64,000 nucleotides of DNA from Panonychus citri (GCF_014898815.1 NW_026515450.1:310001-374000), one strand, 5' to 3'; positions 1 to 11,696 are shown, numbered from the stretch's first letter. Notes: generated by a model from the letters alone, not told the origin. Made by a program: numbers and translations.

Positions 1-1
1 C

Positions 2-2904
2 ATTTATCACCTCAACTCGACATGTCCAGAAACCATGCAATCTTTTCAGAGTCAAAAACTTTTCACCAAATGTATTAATTTCCTCAGTAATGAGGCCACT
101 TCCAGTCAATTATTTGAATCTCTCGAAGCCAATTATGGCCTCTGTCTCTTGGCTAATCTAATCAACTTAAGTTACATTGATCAAGATCAACTTAAAGAGT
201 CATTGATGGACTTTGTGGTATGTTTATATTTTATTCCAATTACTGATATTATTATTATCGAGAGTTTAATTTGTTTAATTTAATTTACACAGATAATTGT
301 TGGTCGACTTCTAGAAGGCTGTCAAAAGTATGTCACTAGTAAACAATCAAGTTTAACCCACTGGCATCCAATCTTGGGCTATTTTGCTCAAAATGTTGAT
401 TCTGGGTAAGTGATTACATTTGATTAGATGATAATTTTGATAATTAATTTACAAATTCTATCAATTTTTAAGGCTTCACGAATCATTGATCTATGTGAAA
501 AAGCAACTTCAATTCTTGTGGAGTGTTAAAATGATCAACATTATGTTTGATTCGCTATTTGAAATTACCAAAAATAATCATCGCACCAGTTCAACGAGTT
601 CATCTCGTAAACAAAGTCTAATTTCAACGGAAAGTGGTTACACTAATCATGAAGAAATTTCGACAGTTAATCACTGTGACTCCGATTATTCCACATCATC
701 ATCATCATCATCATCATTCCTTAATCGAGCAACTTTTCTTCGACGGGTTATTGATATCGCTTCGATTGCAGTAAACAAGGCAACAAATTCACGTTTATCA
801 AGCTCCTATTCATCAGCAAAAGATAATCGGAAATTTGGTTCACCCGAAGTAACCGTGATCTCACTTATATGTTCAATGTACGTTATCGCCCTTGAAACCC
901 TTTCACAGGTCAAAATGGACATTCTTACCGGCCTTTGTTATCAGGATCTTATTTTACCAAATCTTTGGAAATTTATTTCCTCCTTTGGACCTAAAGACGG
1001 TTTAAACGCTTTCCTCGATCTTCTCTCCGTTAGTCCTAAAGCTTGTGCTTTCGAATTTCAACTTTTAATTCTATTCTGTGATTGTGCTACTCACCTGATT
1101 ACGTAAGTTTTAATTGTCATCTCTTTTTGTTTTTAATTTGTATTCCAAACATATTAAATCAAACGATTTTCTTTTAGTATTTTAGATGAGAAGGAATTTT
1201 ATGAAGAGCAGAAACCGTTTTCTCTGGAGATATTACATTCGATTTCCTCTTTTCTAAACAATTTAGTCTATCGGATTATCGCGAATAATTTAATAGGTAA
1301 ATTGTTTAAATTTCAAGTTTGTTTAAGGTTAACTTGTTATTTGATTGTTTTCTTTTCTTGTTTACAATTAGATTTAAAAAACATCTCATCAAGTCAACTT
1401 TTAAATTCAACTCATTCACTTTTAATGGTTCTTTACAAGAGAGACTCAAGACGAAGCTATTTACCACCTGATCATTGGTTAATTAAGTAAGTTAATCAGG
1501 GAATTTATTGAAATTGATTGTTTTACTAATTGTTTTTGTTTTGTTTTTCTCTCAAGGGATATCAAAGTTGCTAATTTCCTGAAAGATTTAGAAAGTGGAA
1601 AAAAATCTTGTCAATTGTTGATGATGAAAGTTCCTCATATCATTCCCCATAAGGAGAGAGTTGTACTGTTCCGTAAACAAGTAAACACTGAGAAAACTGT
1701 TCTAGAATTAACTGAGACCTCTTGTTCCTCACCGCAATCAACTTTAATCACAATTCATCGATCACGTATCGTTGAAGATGGTTACCAACAATTAGCTTTA
1801 CTCCCATCTCAAGCCTTGAAAGGAATTATAAGAGTTAAATTTATCAACGAACAAGGTCTAGATGAAGCTGGAATTGATCAGGATGGAGTTTTCAAAGAAT
1901 TTCTTGAGGAAACAATTAAGAAAGTTTTCGATCCTTCGCTCAATTTATTCAAAGTAACTTCTGAACAGCGACTTTATCCTTCACCAACTTCTTACATTCA
2001 CGAAAATCATCTATCACTTTTCGAGTTTGTCGGTAAAATGTTGGCCAAAGCCGTTTACGAAGGAATCGTTGCCGATGTTCCTTTCGCCTCCTTCTTCCTG
2101 GGTCAAGTTCTTCACCAACAACAAAGTGCCCTTTACTCATCTATCGATGAATTACCCTCACTTGATCCCGAATTGTATAAAAATTTAACTTACGTGAAAC
2201 ATTATGATGGTGACGTTGCCGAACTTGATTTAACCTTTTCCGTTGATGAAGATTGTATGGGTAAAATTGTTTCTCATGAACTTATGCCCGGAGGGAGAAT
2301 AACTTTAGTCACTAATGAGAATCGAATTAGTTATATACACTTGATGGCCCATTTTCGAGTTCACCGGCAAATTCGTGAGCAAACAGCCGCTTTTATCCGT
2401 GGATTTCGATCAATTGTTAATCCTGATTGGTTAACAATGTTTTCCACCCCCGAGTTTCAACGACTCATCTCAGGAGATAATTCACCCATTGACCTTGGTG
2501 ACCTTCGTCGTAACACCAAATACTATGGTGGATTTCATAATAATCACAAAGTAATCAACTGGTTTTGGGACATTTTAGAGAGAGACTTTAAACCGGATGA
2601 GCATCGATTATTACTCAAATTCGTGACCAGTTGCTCGAAACCTCCGTTACTTGGATTTACTCATCTTAAGCCACAATTTTCAATTCGATGTGTTGAAGTG
2701 AGCGAAGATCAAGATATCGGTGATACCGTTGGTTCCGTTCTTAGAGGGTTTTTCACTCTTCGTCGTAAAGGTCCAGTTAACCGATTACCCTCTTCGTCGA
2801 CATGTTTCAATTTACTTAAATTACCAAATTATCAAAAGAAATCAGTTCTACGAGATAAACTTCGTTATGCAATCACGAATAACACTGGATTTGAATTATC
2901 TTAA
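2..2904 (+). CDS. UBE3B: HECT-type E3 ubiquitin ligase UBE3B homologue, C-terminal part (5' end outside window)
   Basis: A HECT ligase takes ubiquitin from an E2 onto a cysteine and passes it to substrates; UBE3B is a known cytosolic/mitochondria-associated member. I read six exons with matching phases: 2-217, 293-405, 473-1102, 1178-1296, 1372-1486 and 1557-2904, giving 846 residues (the human protein is about 1,070, so roughly the first fifth is missing off the left edge). Family-typical strings include THWHPILGYFAQNVD, KQLQFLW, ILDEKEFYEEQKPFSL, QDGVFKEFLEETIKKVFDP and RLYPSPTSYIHENHLSLFEF. The catalytic cysteine is in STCFNLLKLPNYQ (codon 2803-2805), 33 residues from the end, and the protein ends in the usual NTGFELS. 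Exon 3 carries a Ser-rich insert (residues encoded around 590-720) that is not conserved. Part of the last exon is duplicated at 6586-7056. Identification is secure; exon boundaries are hand-read. Confidence 0.95.
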
Positions 2905-5084
2905 TCACCGCCAGCGAAATGAACCAATTATGACCAAAAATTAATCCAATTCAGTAACTAGTCATGTTGGAAGACTTGGAATCAAATAATTAATCATATT
3001 ACATGATTATCATCATTTGAAGCCATATTTTTGCATTTCTTTTTTTTTCACTCTTTTTAATTGTCACCATTGAAATTGATTGGTTTTGGCAATCAACACG
3101 AAAACAATTAACTTTCACTATTTTACCTCATAAAGACACAATTGATTTGTATTTTGTTTTTTAATTTCACCTCTTTGTTTTTGTTTTGTTTACCTGTTGA
3201 ATTAATTACCACTAGCAACATGTCAAGATTAACTTTTTTGATACAAGCAAGTTAATTAATCACTTTATTAATCCGTTGATTGTGCCAACAGTTAACTAAT
3301 TTTAATTCTGGCAATGGATTTTGTTTATTTAACTTTCAATTCAACCAAAAATATGTAAAAAAACACAATCAAAGGTTTAATTTTTTAATTTTCTTACACC
3401 ATAGAGACTTGGATAAGAAAACAAAAAAAAACACTTAATACAAGTTAATTAATTAACTCAATTAGTTGATTGTTGGATAGAATCAAAGATAAACTTGATA
3501 TCTAATATTTAATTACCAAGGATTTTCTAGATTAAAATTTTTTCGCAAATTTTTGGATATGAAATTTTTTCATTTCTAATTTAAAAATCTATTAATAGGA
3601 TTAGATTATTATAATTATAGATTTAAACAGTTAACTAAATCAATTTTGAAAAGAAAAGGATTGAACCAGATTAAACTCTCAGAATAATTATCAAAAATGG
3701 CGAACGACTTGATAATATGATGAATTATCTTGATTGTTTCTCAATTGGATTTTGATCAATGAGAGGCTTAAATCTGTCATGATTGAGACGATGATTAATA
3801 ACAACGATTAAAATTTCAAAATGCCGACAAATTGAATGTTAACCAAAGAGTCGTAATTGTTTACAGGCAGATGAAAACATTGATCCCAGTGGATTGGAAA
3901 CACCATAAAACTGGGAAGGTTTTGTTTCCAATTGCAATTTAGTTAATTGTTAACTGTGCTTTTTGAGAGGCGAATTAACAACAAACTAATTATCAATGTC
4001 AACGATTATGATTAACAATCAAACGAAAAAGATGGCGATGTTATTTGCCAGAACAGTAACAAGTGAAAGATTTTGTTTAACATTTTCTCTTGACAAGCTT
4101 ATACATACAGGGTGTAAAGTTAGAAGGGTTAGATTTTTTTCCCTTGCGTAAAGAAATGAGATTAGTTTGTTAATTGTTAATTCGTAATCAACTGCTGACT
4201 ATTTGCGCAAATTAATCTCCTCCTATTAACGTTATTTGTTTTACATCGTGTAGTTGATAGGGAATCTTTCAAAGATGAGGATGAAGATAAATCGTACGAC
4301 AGATAAAATAGACAGAGAATTCAATCAGAAATTCAGGAATCCTGGTTGAGTGTAGAATTTTTTTCCTCTCTTTTTCGACAAATAGAGCAGCCATTTCAAT
4401 AGAATGTTAGATGAAGACAATTATTTCTGTTGTTCTCTCATTTTTGCTTATCCTCTTCGTTCTCGAATTTTGAAATAGACCAAAATTAACACAAGAATAG
4501 TTAACAATCAGCGTGACTTTAAGCATGATGATCATGGTGAGGGAAATCCTCATCTCATCTTAAGTTCCAAGGGCAAAAGCTTTTAATAAATTTTTTGCTT
4601 TCCAATCTTATTCTGCTCTTCTTCCAGTTTTCCTTTGGTAAAATCACTTAATCAGGTTCATTGGATTAAAACAGCAATCAATTGATGATGATTAAACAAC
4701 TAGATGAATTTTTCAAACAGTTTTCATGATTGATTGATTGATCAATATTGATGAGATAGATGATAAATTTTTTCTTCCATTTGCCAAGTTATAATTACAA
4801 GTTATAATTGTACTTTTGTTTTCAAGTATAACAATTGATTACATGCAACAATCATTAACATGCAATCAAAACGAGAAAAAAAAAGTAGAAACAAAGAAAA
4901 AATTAAAATTATATTTACTTAATTGTTGTTGTATATGATTGACAAATGGTTGTTGCATTTTATGATTACTCTGTTTGCAATTGAACAATTTACCAACCAG
5001 CAATCAACTTTTAAGACAATTATCAACAATATGGTTGAAAAAAGAGTTTTAATAAACTCTTCATGACATTTAATCCGTTGATTG
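2905..5084. other. Intergenic/3' flank between convergent genes
   Basis: This is the 3' flank of the UBE3B gene and the 3' side of the convergent cysteine-rich peptide gene. The part 3092-3425 recurs almost unchanged at 6730-7056. No canonical AATAAA was found just after the UBE3B stop. Otherwise it is AT-rich DNA without open frames that look coding. Confidence 0.6.
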
Positions 5085-5516
5085 TCATAAATCATTCTTT
5101 CCAGAACGAGAATGATGATGATTAGATGAGTGATGATTATCACTGGATGAATGAGAATGTGATGGTGGTGATGGAGATGATGAAGATGATGAAGATGAAG
5201 GTGAGAATGATGCTGACCATTCATCAATCCATTCTTCTTTCGGTTTAGTCTCAAAACAATAACAATAACTTATCCTTTCCTCTTCCGCACAAACACCAAA
5301 ATTTTTGGAACAGGTATCCTTACATATATCATGACAATCTTCATCACAATTGTCAACCATAATTCTGCAACCATGAAAATCACCTAAAAAAAAGAATAAT
5401 ATAAAACCAAAAGAAAGAAAAATAATAATCTAAATTTGAATAGAACAAAAATTCTTACCTGATCTTATAAGTGAAGCCAAAATGAGAAAGAAAAGATAAA
5501 TGAACAAAGTCTTCAT
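5085..5516 (-). CDS. Small secreted cysteine-rich peptide with Ser/His-rich tail, family unknown
   Basis: Two exons on the minus strand: 5516-5459 and 5383-5085, phase 1 junction, total 118 residues. Exon 1 is a signal peptide (starts MKTLFIYLFFLILASLIRS), so the product should be exported. The mature part begins GDFHGC and has eight cysteines spaced C-x6-C-x3-C-x3-C-x3-C-x6-C-x8-C-x-C, then an acidic KPKEEWIDEWS stretch, then a run of Ser/Pro and a His/Ser tail ending SRSGKNDL. The C-x3-C plus final C-x-C pattern resembles the cystine-stabilised alpha-beta fold of defensins and drosomycin-like peptides, but that is a pattern match only and the long His/Ser tail is not typical. It could be an antimicrobial, salivary or cuticular peptide. 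It lies between the UBE3B gene and the UBE3B fragment copy. Splice signals and signal peptide make the gene itself convincing. Confidence 0.75.
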
Positions 5517-6585
5517 ATTGTCCAGCGAACAAGAGTCTCCTTACCAAAGCAGAACGAGGTGACACACAAACAGGGAACAAAATTAGACAATAAATGATCA
5601 GAATTGACGATAAATAATAACCATGATTGGAGAAAAAGATAATCTGAAAAGACACCGAATAAAATGATAACTGAACATCCGATTAACAAGGAGAACAGAA
5701 TGTAGATGAACAAGGGAGTATTTCTCTCTCTCCCTCTCTCTCTTTCTCTTTCTCTCTCAAAGTCTATGTAAAATTAAAAGAATAACATATATACAAGTGA
5801 TAGAGAAGAAATTGAATAATTAAGAGAAAGATAATTAAAATAAATTCTAATGGAAATCCAGCTTACGCAAGGTCTCAAACGAAAATAAAAATTGGATACA
5901 AACATTAAAAAGAAAAAAAATTTTCTTCTTACCGATGACGTTGTTTTCTTTCCCTTCGCCCATGTATTGGCTTCTATCCACTTCTAACTGTTGGGTTATC
6001 TTTTGGCAGAAAACGTTGTTATCCTTCATCATCTTAATCCACTGATTTTAATCATCACCAGAGTTTAATTGTCGACAATTAGATTCAAAATTTAATCTCT
6101 TCTGGTTAACAAACAATTAAGAAAAACTGACAAAACAAATCAATTGTAAGTAGAAATTAACATTTTCTCTTCTTCTTCTAAATCGAATGTTTCTTTTTTC
6201 TATTCTTTTCTATTCTTTGTTCCTCCATTTTGATTTTCTCAATTTCTTTTCTTTTTGTTTTGTTTTTATTTTTCATTTTCTTTTCTTTTCTTTTCATTTG
6301 ATTTAAATTCATTTCGGTTAATCATTACAGTAATGCCTCTCAAAATGACCCATCGTTATGGTAACATTAAATTTGGAAGATTTTTAAGTTTTAGTTAAGA
6401 TTAAATCTCATCAAATTGGTATAAAAAAGTGAAGTTAATGAATTGAGAGATTTGTGAGATTAATTGATTTACTAATTGCTTCTCATTTTTTCCTCTCAGA
6501 GGCTATCGGTATAATAATTGAAGATGGTTGAAGTTTCTTGTATCATTTGTCCGGAATGGATCTTAAACTGAACGAGCAGCGATTG
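5517..6585. other. Upstream region of the cysteine-rich peptide gene; no clear gene
   Basis: Contains an imperfect (CT)n tract at 5730-5757 and, on the minus strand, a TATATA at about 5797-5786 roughly 270 bases ahead of the peptide start. A minus-strand open stretch at 6032-5933 (MMKDNNVFCQKITQQ...) ends at a good GTAAG donor, so it could be a first exon of an unseen transcript, but no partner exon is evident. The rest, 6100-6585, is AT/pyrimidine-rich with nothing recognised. Confidence 0.35.
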
Positions 6586-7056
6586 ATTCGTGACCAGTTG
6601 CTCGAAACCTCCGTTACTTGGATTTACTCATCTTAAGCCACAATTTTCAATTCGATGTGTTGAAGTGAGCGAAGATCAAGATATCGGTGATACCGTTGGT
6701 TCCGTTCTTAGAGGTTTTTTCACTCTTCGATCAACACGAAAACAATTAACTTTCACTATTTTACCTCATAAAGACACAATTGATTTGTATTTTGTTTTTT
6801 AATTTCACCTATTTGTTTATGTTTTGTTTACCTGTTGAATTAATTACCACTAGCAACATGTCAAGATTAACTTTTTTGATACAAGCAAGTTAATTAATCA
6901 CTTTATTAATCCGTTGATTGTGCCAACAGTTAACTAATTTTAATTCTGGCAATGGATTTTGTTTATTTAACTTTCAATTCAACCAAAAATATGTAAAAAT
7001 ACAATCAAAGGTTTAACTTTTTTAATGCCATCGAGACTTGGATAAGAAAAAAAAAA
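6586..7056 (+). pseudogene. UBE3B last-exon fragment, duplicated and internally deleted
   Basis: The DNA here repeats the UBE3B last exon and 3' flank in the same orientation. 6588-6729 matches 2621-2762 and 6730-7056 matches 3092-3425, with only scattered differences (for example CTATTTGTTTATG against CTCTTTGTTTTTG). Relative to the parent, about 329 bases (2763-3091) are missing. That deletion removes the catalytic cysteine and the whole C-terminus and shifts the frame, so the surviving reading frame runs through GFFTLR and then into former 3' flank before a stop. No HECT sequence is evident before about 6570. The fragment cannot encode a working ligase. The near identity points to a recent duplication or to gene conversion. 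Confidence 0.9.
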
Positions 7057-7105
7057 TCTTAACATAATCCTTGTAAATTATGCCAAAGGTATAATTGATA
7101 GCCAA

Positions 7106-7363
7106 TTATACTTGATTGTTTTCCTCCTCATCTTCGTCATCATCATCATCGATATGATCTGGAATCGGTTGTTTTTCAGCTTCCATCATATTCAACTGCA
7201 TCACATGTGCTCGACACTCAGCACCAGATCCATGGAAATAAATCTTCTGAATTGATTGTTTCTGATTACAAACAACACAAGTAAATTTACCCGATTTCTT
7301 GACCAATTGACTTTGGAAAATTTCACATTGACAACAACGAATCACAATATTTTGCTGGGGCAT
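7106..7363 (-). CDS. MRNIP: MRN complex-interacting protein (MRNIP / UPF0544) homologue, short form
   Basis: Single-exon frame of 85 residues starting MPQQNIVIRCCQCEIFQ. MRNIP binds the MRE11-RAD50-NBS1 complex in the nucleus and helps the DNA damage response. The signature is all here: two zinc-binding cysteine pairs (CCQC near residue 10-13 and CVVC near 29-32), the linker QSQLVKKSGKFTC, then KQSIQKIYFHGSGAECRAHVMQLN, which matches the family's Gly-Ser-Gly-Ala-x-Cys-Arg-x-His block. The human protein is about 340 residues with a long disordered tail; this one stops after an acidic run (DDDDDEDEEE), so it is either a naturally minimal form or has an unseen 3' exon (a GTATAA lies at the stop codon). 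It converges on the UBE3B fragment, ending only 50 bases from it. Confidence 0.85.
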   Translation of the reverse strand: MPQQNIVIRCCQCEIFQSQLVKKSGKFTCVVCNQKQSIQKIYFHGSGAECRAHVMQLNMMEAEKQPIPDHIDDDDDEDEEENNQV

Positions 7364-7556
7364 TTTCTATCCAATGGAAAGCAGAAGACCAAGGAAGACA
7401 AAAAATGATCACAAATTAGAAGAAGAAGAATATCAACAATTAAATCAATTAAATTGAATCAATTAACTAAATCAAGATTACACAATCAAATCAAATCAAT
7501 AACAAAGAGAAACAAAAAAAAAGCTAAACATTAACCCGCCAATGGAAATCGAAACT

Positions 7557-7573
7557 GCTTCCATCTATTGACC
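7557..7573 (-). promoter_or_regulatory. CTCF-like word (CAATAGATGGAAGC) upstream of the MRNIP-like gene
   Basis: The minus strand reads GGTCAATAGATGGAAGC, close to the CTCF core CCASYAGRKGGCRS. It lies about 195 bases upstream of the MRNIP-like start codon, so it may be a promoter-proximal site. Similar words occur at 12856, 21286, 21313, 24477, 29681 and 29723. Function is inference. Confidence 0.3.
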
Positions 7574-9741
7574 AGGAAAAGAAAAAGGTAATTATATGAT
7601 TCCATCTAAACTTATTCTAAGAGATTAATTTAATTGTTCGCAACGAGAATTCCATTAACAAATTGACCTACAGAAAAAAATAAACTTAATTAGAAAATAG
7701 AAATAGAATAGAAAATCTTAATGAATAGTAAATAACGATTAGAGTTGATTAGATGAGCGATGATTAAAATCACCAAAAGATGAGCAATTATCATGATAAT
7801 TGTTTACTCACGTTCTATGAACAATTAAATTAAACAAAAAAAGACAAAAAGTTTGTTGCTTTTAAATTTTGATTCTAAATTAACATCGAGGAGAAATTGT
7901 TGATTATCTAAAATTAGTCCAAGTAATTTAAAGTTTTCTGTTCAATTTTATTAACTTTTTGAAGATCGAAAAGTTTATTTTCTCAAATCTTTTCGAGAAA
8001 AAAAGTTTTCGAATGTTGAAAATGTTCAAATGTTCAAACTAAATTCGAAACTCAAGTTTTGCCCTAATCCATAACTTGAAGATATTTGATGATCAATTGT
8101 CAATCTATTTCAATCAATATACTTTTAGTTTACTGACACAATTAAGAGTAAGAATTAAATCATTCCAAGTTTACCAAGACGATAAAGATTGTTGATCATT
8201 AAAATAATTTCCATCCAATAATAAAGTTTTGCTGAATTAAGAGACAATTTAGTAATTACAACAATTAATTGAAATTGGAAAATTATTCCACTAATTGTAC
8301 ATCAATATGATTATCGATACAAAAATGGAAACTACTAAATCATCATCGTAATCAAACTGATCATTAACAACGATGGTAAAAGTTAAATTGTGATCAACAT
8401 TTGAAATTCAATTGATCAAATAAGAAAAAAAAATTAAACAGTAATTTAAACCTTTCTATTTAAAGTAACTGTTGATGAAGATGATTAAATTGAACTTTAA
8501 TCAAGTAACATGTTTACCCGCCGGAGGCAATTTAAATTTCAAGACTAATAATAAATAAATTAAACATTTAGTTATCAACAATCAACTGATAATAATAACA
8601 ATCGCTCATGTATTGGTAATATTAACTGTTTACAATTGAATAGGATGAAAACAATTAAGTTAATTTAGTTGATAACATTTTGTTTCAAAATTGTAAATCA
8701 ATTGTTTCCAGTTGAAAGTTAATTGAATTACAATTGTTTTTCACTGTGAGATTTAATTATAACAAGAAACAATTACAATTGTTAATAAGATTTTTTTTTT
8801 GTTCACAATAATTGAATCTTGATAATCAAAGGAAAGGGAAAATTAGTTGATTGTTGTTAATTGAAATTCATTTTCAATCAAAAGTTAACATTTTGAAAAG
8901 ATTATCACAATTTACCGTTAATGCAATAATTAAATTATCACAAGTTTGACTATGTGAACCTCTAATTACAATTAAGTTATCACAGGTTGTCTTTATGTTG
9001 ATTAATTGATTGTGAACATGGCAGTTTTTTCATTTCCCGTGTTGATTGATTAATTGTCGAGGGTTAATTGTGTTTAATTGTCAATGAAGTGTTGAGGCCA
9101 ATGGCCTCACGTCAGTTAATCAAAAGACAATGTTATTAAATGAGAGTGACCGTTGATTGTGTCGGTGAAACTTCAGTAATCATTTTAAATTAAGTAACAA
9201 TTTAGGATTACACAATATTCATTTATTCAAGAGCAGGGGGTTAATGAGAGAGATGATGATGATGAGGATAAAGGAAGATGAGAAACATTAAAATCTCTAT
9301 TTTTTGATGAACAATCTTGAATCTTCATTTGGAATCATCATCATCATCATTATCCATTTTAATGTCATATTTGCAGGTTTCATCTTCATCCTCTTGTAAT
9401 CTGCTTCTCATCAGCATCTCATTTAATTGTTGTTTTAATAGTTGATTGTTGATTATCAATCTTAAGCTCCAATTTTAGTTGATACCTTCTAGCAGGTTAT
9501 GTTATTAATTTTCACGTTCGCACGTCGACCTTGTTTCAGGCCACTTTTTCCAACTAATATTCCGGTGATCATTTTTATTATCAGTATCATCATGTTGTTT
9601 AAAAGATGATGATGATGATAAAGATGCTGAAGAAAATGAAAAGCCAAGTTCATCAAACCCTCTCAATAGCATCAGGTATCAACATCCATTTGATGAGTAA
9701 CATAAACAACTGACCTAGTCCCATCCTTTAACCTCCTCCTC

Positions 9742-9764
9742 CTCTCTCTCTCTCTCTCTCTCTC
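9742..9764. repeat. (CT)n microsatellite
   Basis: Pure CT dinucleotide run preceded by CCT triplets, about 480 bases upstream of the secreted protein start at 10246. On the minus strand it is a GA tract of the type bound by GAGA factor in flies. Confidence 0.8.
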
Positions 9765-10245
9765 AACTGCCCAGTCCATTTCTTTAAGGTGGACCCAAAG
9801 GTTTTCATCATTAAAAGTATCATGAAAACAAACTGGAAATGAAATGAATCTGAAATTGAAAAAAAAGATCGAGAGAGATAATAAGAAAAGCGAGTAAATG
9901 AATTTTATATGTTGTTGTTTTGATAATTCAACAGGTTTCAGGTAAAAGGTTAGTGAAAGTTGTACAACTACTACTATAATTAACTAAATTGTTGTATCAT
10001 CATCACAATTTAGTTAATAGTTGCCAGTTGATTGAATTGGTCAGTCTAAACAGATAGGGAATTGTTTGTGTTCACTTAGTAACGAATTAACTTTTTTTAC
10101 TGTTTAAATGTTTCAACCGAATCAACTTTTATCTGGTTATTATCTTATTGGAACAATTAGTTGACAATTAACTTGAGAAATTAAATTTGTTTTCTTTCAA
10201 TTCAATTTCTATTTTTAAAATTGTGGAAAAATAATACAAACGAAA

Positions 10246-11245
10246 ATGAAAATGTATCCGAATGGTAAGTTAATCAATCAATCGAAGATGGAAAAGTGAA
10301 TCAGCTGATTAGAGATTAAATTTTTCTCTGTTAATTAACTTAATTATTTTCTCTCTGTTCCTTGAAATAGAAATTTTAATTGGACTATTAACTCTTAACC
10401 ATCTCACTGGAATCATTTTGTGCTCAGTTTTGTTACCATCTAATGGATTAGTGTCTTCGACTAAATCATCACCTTCGAAAACATTGGACAGTAAAGTGAT
10501 TAATCCTCGATCTTTATCTTCATATTTACCACAATCATCATCATCATCATCATCATCATCTTTACCTTTACCATCTTCATCATATCGATCATCAAATCCA
10601 ACTCTTCACCATCTTCCAAGTCATCATCAAATACCATTAACACCGTTAATCTCACCTAATCAACCCCATCTATCTTCTGGCTTTAATTCCGGATTAGCCT
10701 CTGGATTAAGGGCTAAACTGTCATCTATGTTACCTTTTTGGTCCAGAAATAGTTCACCTAAAGCTGAAAAAAGAGCCTTAAATTTGGTTCGTTTTAAGGA
10801 GCAATATCATCGTGGCCTTCCCAATGCAATGGCTCTTTACAATGCTCTTCTCCTTGAATCTCATGAACGCCGGTGGATGTTAAATGATCCCTCTCTTCAT
10901 CATCCTTATCCTCCCGGTCATCCAACCAACAGAATGCATGCCTCCGAAAGGAAGGTGGGAAAAGTTGTCAATCGAATAATGTCCAATTTCGTCGCCGATT
11001 GTGTAGGTGTTGTCATTACAGAAATTTTCCGAAAAGTTGGTGAAATTGCCGGTGAACTTGCTCGACTAATGGTCAGCAATACAGCTCAACATTTCCTCGG
11101 TCGTGAACAACTCTCACTACGATCATCATCATCATCATCACTATTATCATCTTCATCATCAATTTTACCATCACCAAGTAAATCTGTTAGCCGGTTAATC
11201 CAAGCAATTAAACCCAAAACCTCAAGTGACAAGAAAACTGCCTAA
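10246..11245 (+). CDS. Secreted or signal-anchored protein of unknown family, Ser-rich
   Basis: Two exons: 10246-10264 (MKMYPN plus one base) and 10371-11245, joined in phase 1, giving 297 residues. The start codon is the one that puts a hydrophobic leader (EILIGLLTLNHLTGIILCSVLL) at the N-terminus, typical of a signal peptide. A poly-Ser/His/Pro low-complexity region follows (CAT/ATC repeats at about 10540-10650). The middle, from SMLPFWSRNSSPKAEKR through FKEQYHRGLPNAMALYNALLLE, and the segment RKVGKVVNRIMSNFVADCVGVVITEIFRKVG look conserved and helical, with one cysteine; a second poly-Ser stretch and a basic C-terminus end the protein. The KAEKR could be a dibasic processing site. I do not recognise the family. 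The intron is short and has standard signals, and an AATAAA lies about 450 bases after the stop. Confidence 0.7.
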
Positions 11246-11690
11246 TCTTTTGAAGCAGATAATCACAGTTACCATTTCAATCAACTTCATCACCTTAATT
11301 TACAATTGTAATCAACCCATCGGAAAATATTGATACAATCATATTTCTAATCACTTTAATTGTTACCCAAGTAAATCAACTTATAAAATATAATCTAATT
11401 ACAATTGTAATACTACTACTTGTATATTTATCTGTGATATTATGTTGACATTTCATTTAATTGTATCCAAATCCTCAACTCTTAACAATTGATTGATTAA
11501 TTGGTTAACTTTCAAACTATTATCATTGAAATTGTTAACCAAGAAAAAGTTTCATCATGATTAACCAATTAATCAGACAATTTATATACTATATAATAGT
11601 AAATTTCCAACAATTAACCATCTCGTTAATTGTTAATCATTTTCTTTAAACATGTTTTATTTTTCTTAATTGTTTGTGCTCTTATATATT

Positions 11691-11696
11691 AATAAA
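11691..11696 (+). terminator. Possible polyadenylation signal AATAAA
   Basis: Canonical hexamer about 445 bases after the stop of the secreted protein gene, followed by T-rich sequence. In AT-rich DNA chance hexamers are common, so this is tentative. Confidence 0.35.

Larger units (their letters stand above)
7364..10245. other. Intergenic region, no gene seen
   Basis: Non-coding AT-rich DNA between the divergently placed MRNIP-like gene and the secreted protein gene at 10246. It holds a CTCF-like word at 7557-7573, ATG/CAT runs around 9254-9350 and 9606-9620, and a (CT)n tract at 9742-9764. No supported open frame. Confidence 0.6.

Noticed and set aside
5513..5713. Minus-strand frame MFIYILFSLLIGCSVIILF..., resembling another signal peptide upstream of the cysteine-rich peptide
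   Set aside because: It overlaps the proposed 5' UTR and reads through the true start in another frame; no downstream exon continues it, and hydrophobic leaders arise easily in AT-rich DNA.
6590..6802. Plus-strand frame with HECT-like residues as a separate gene
   Set aside because: It is the duplicated UBE3B fragment; the deletion shifts the frame into former 3' flank and removes the catalytic cysteine.
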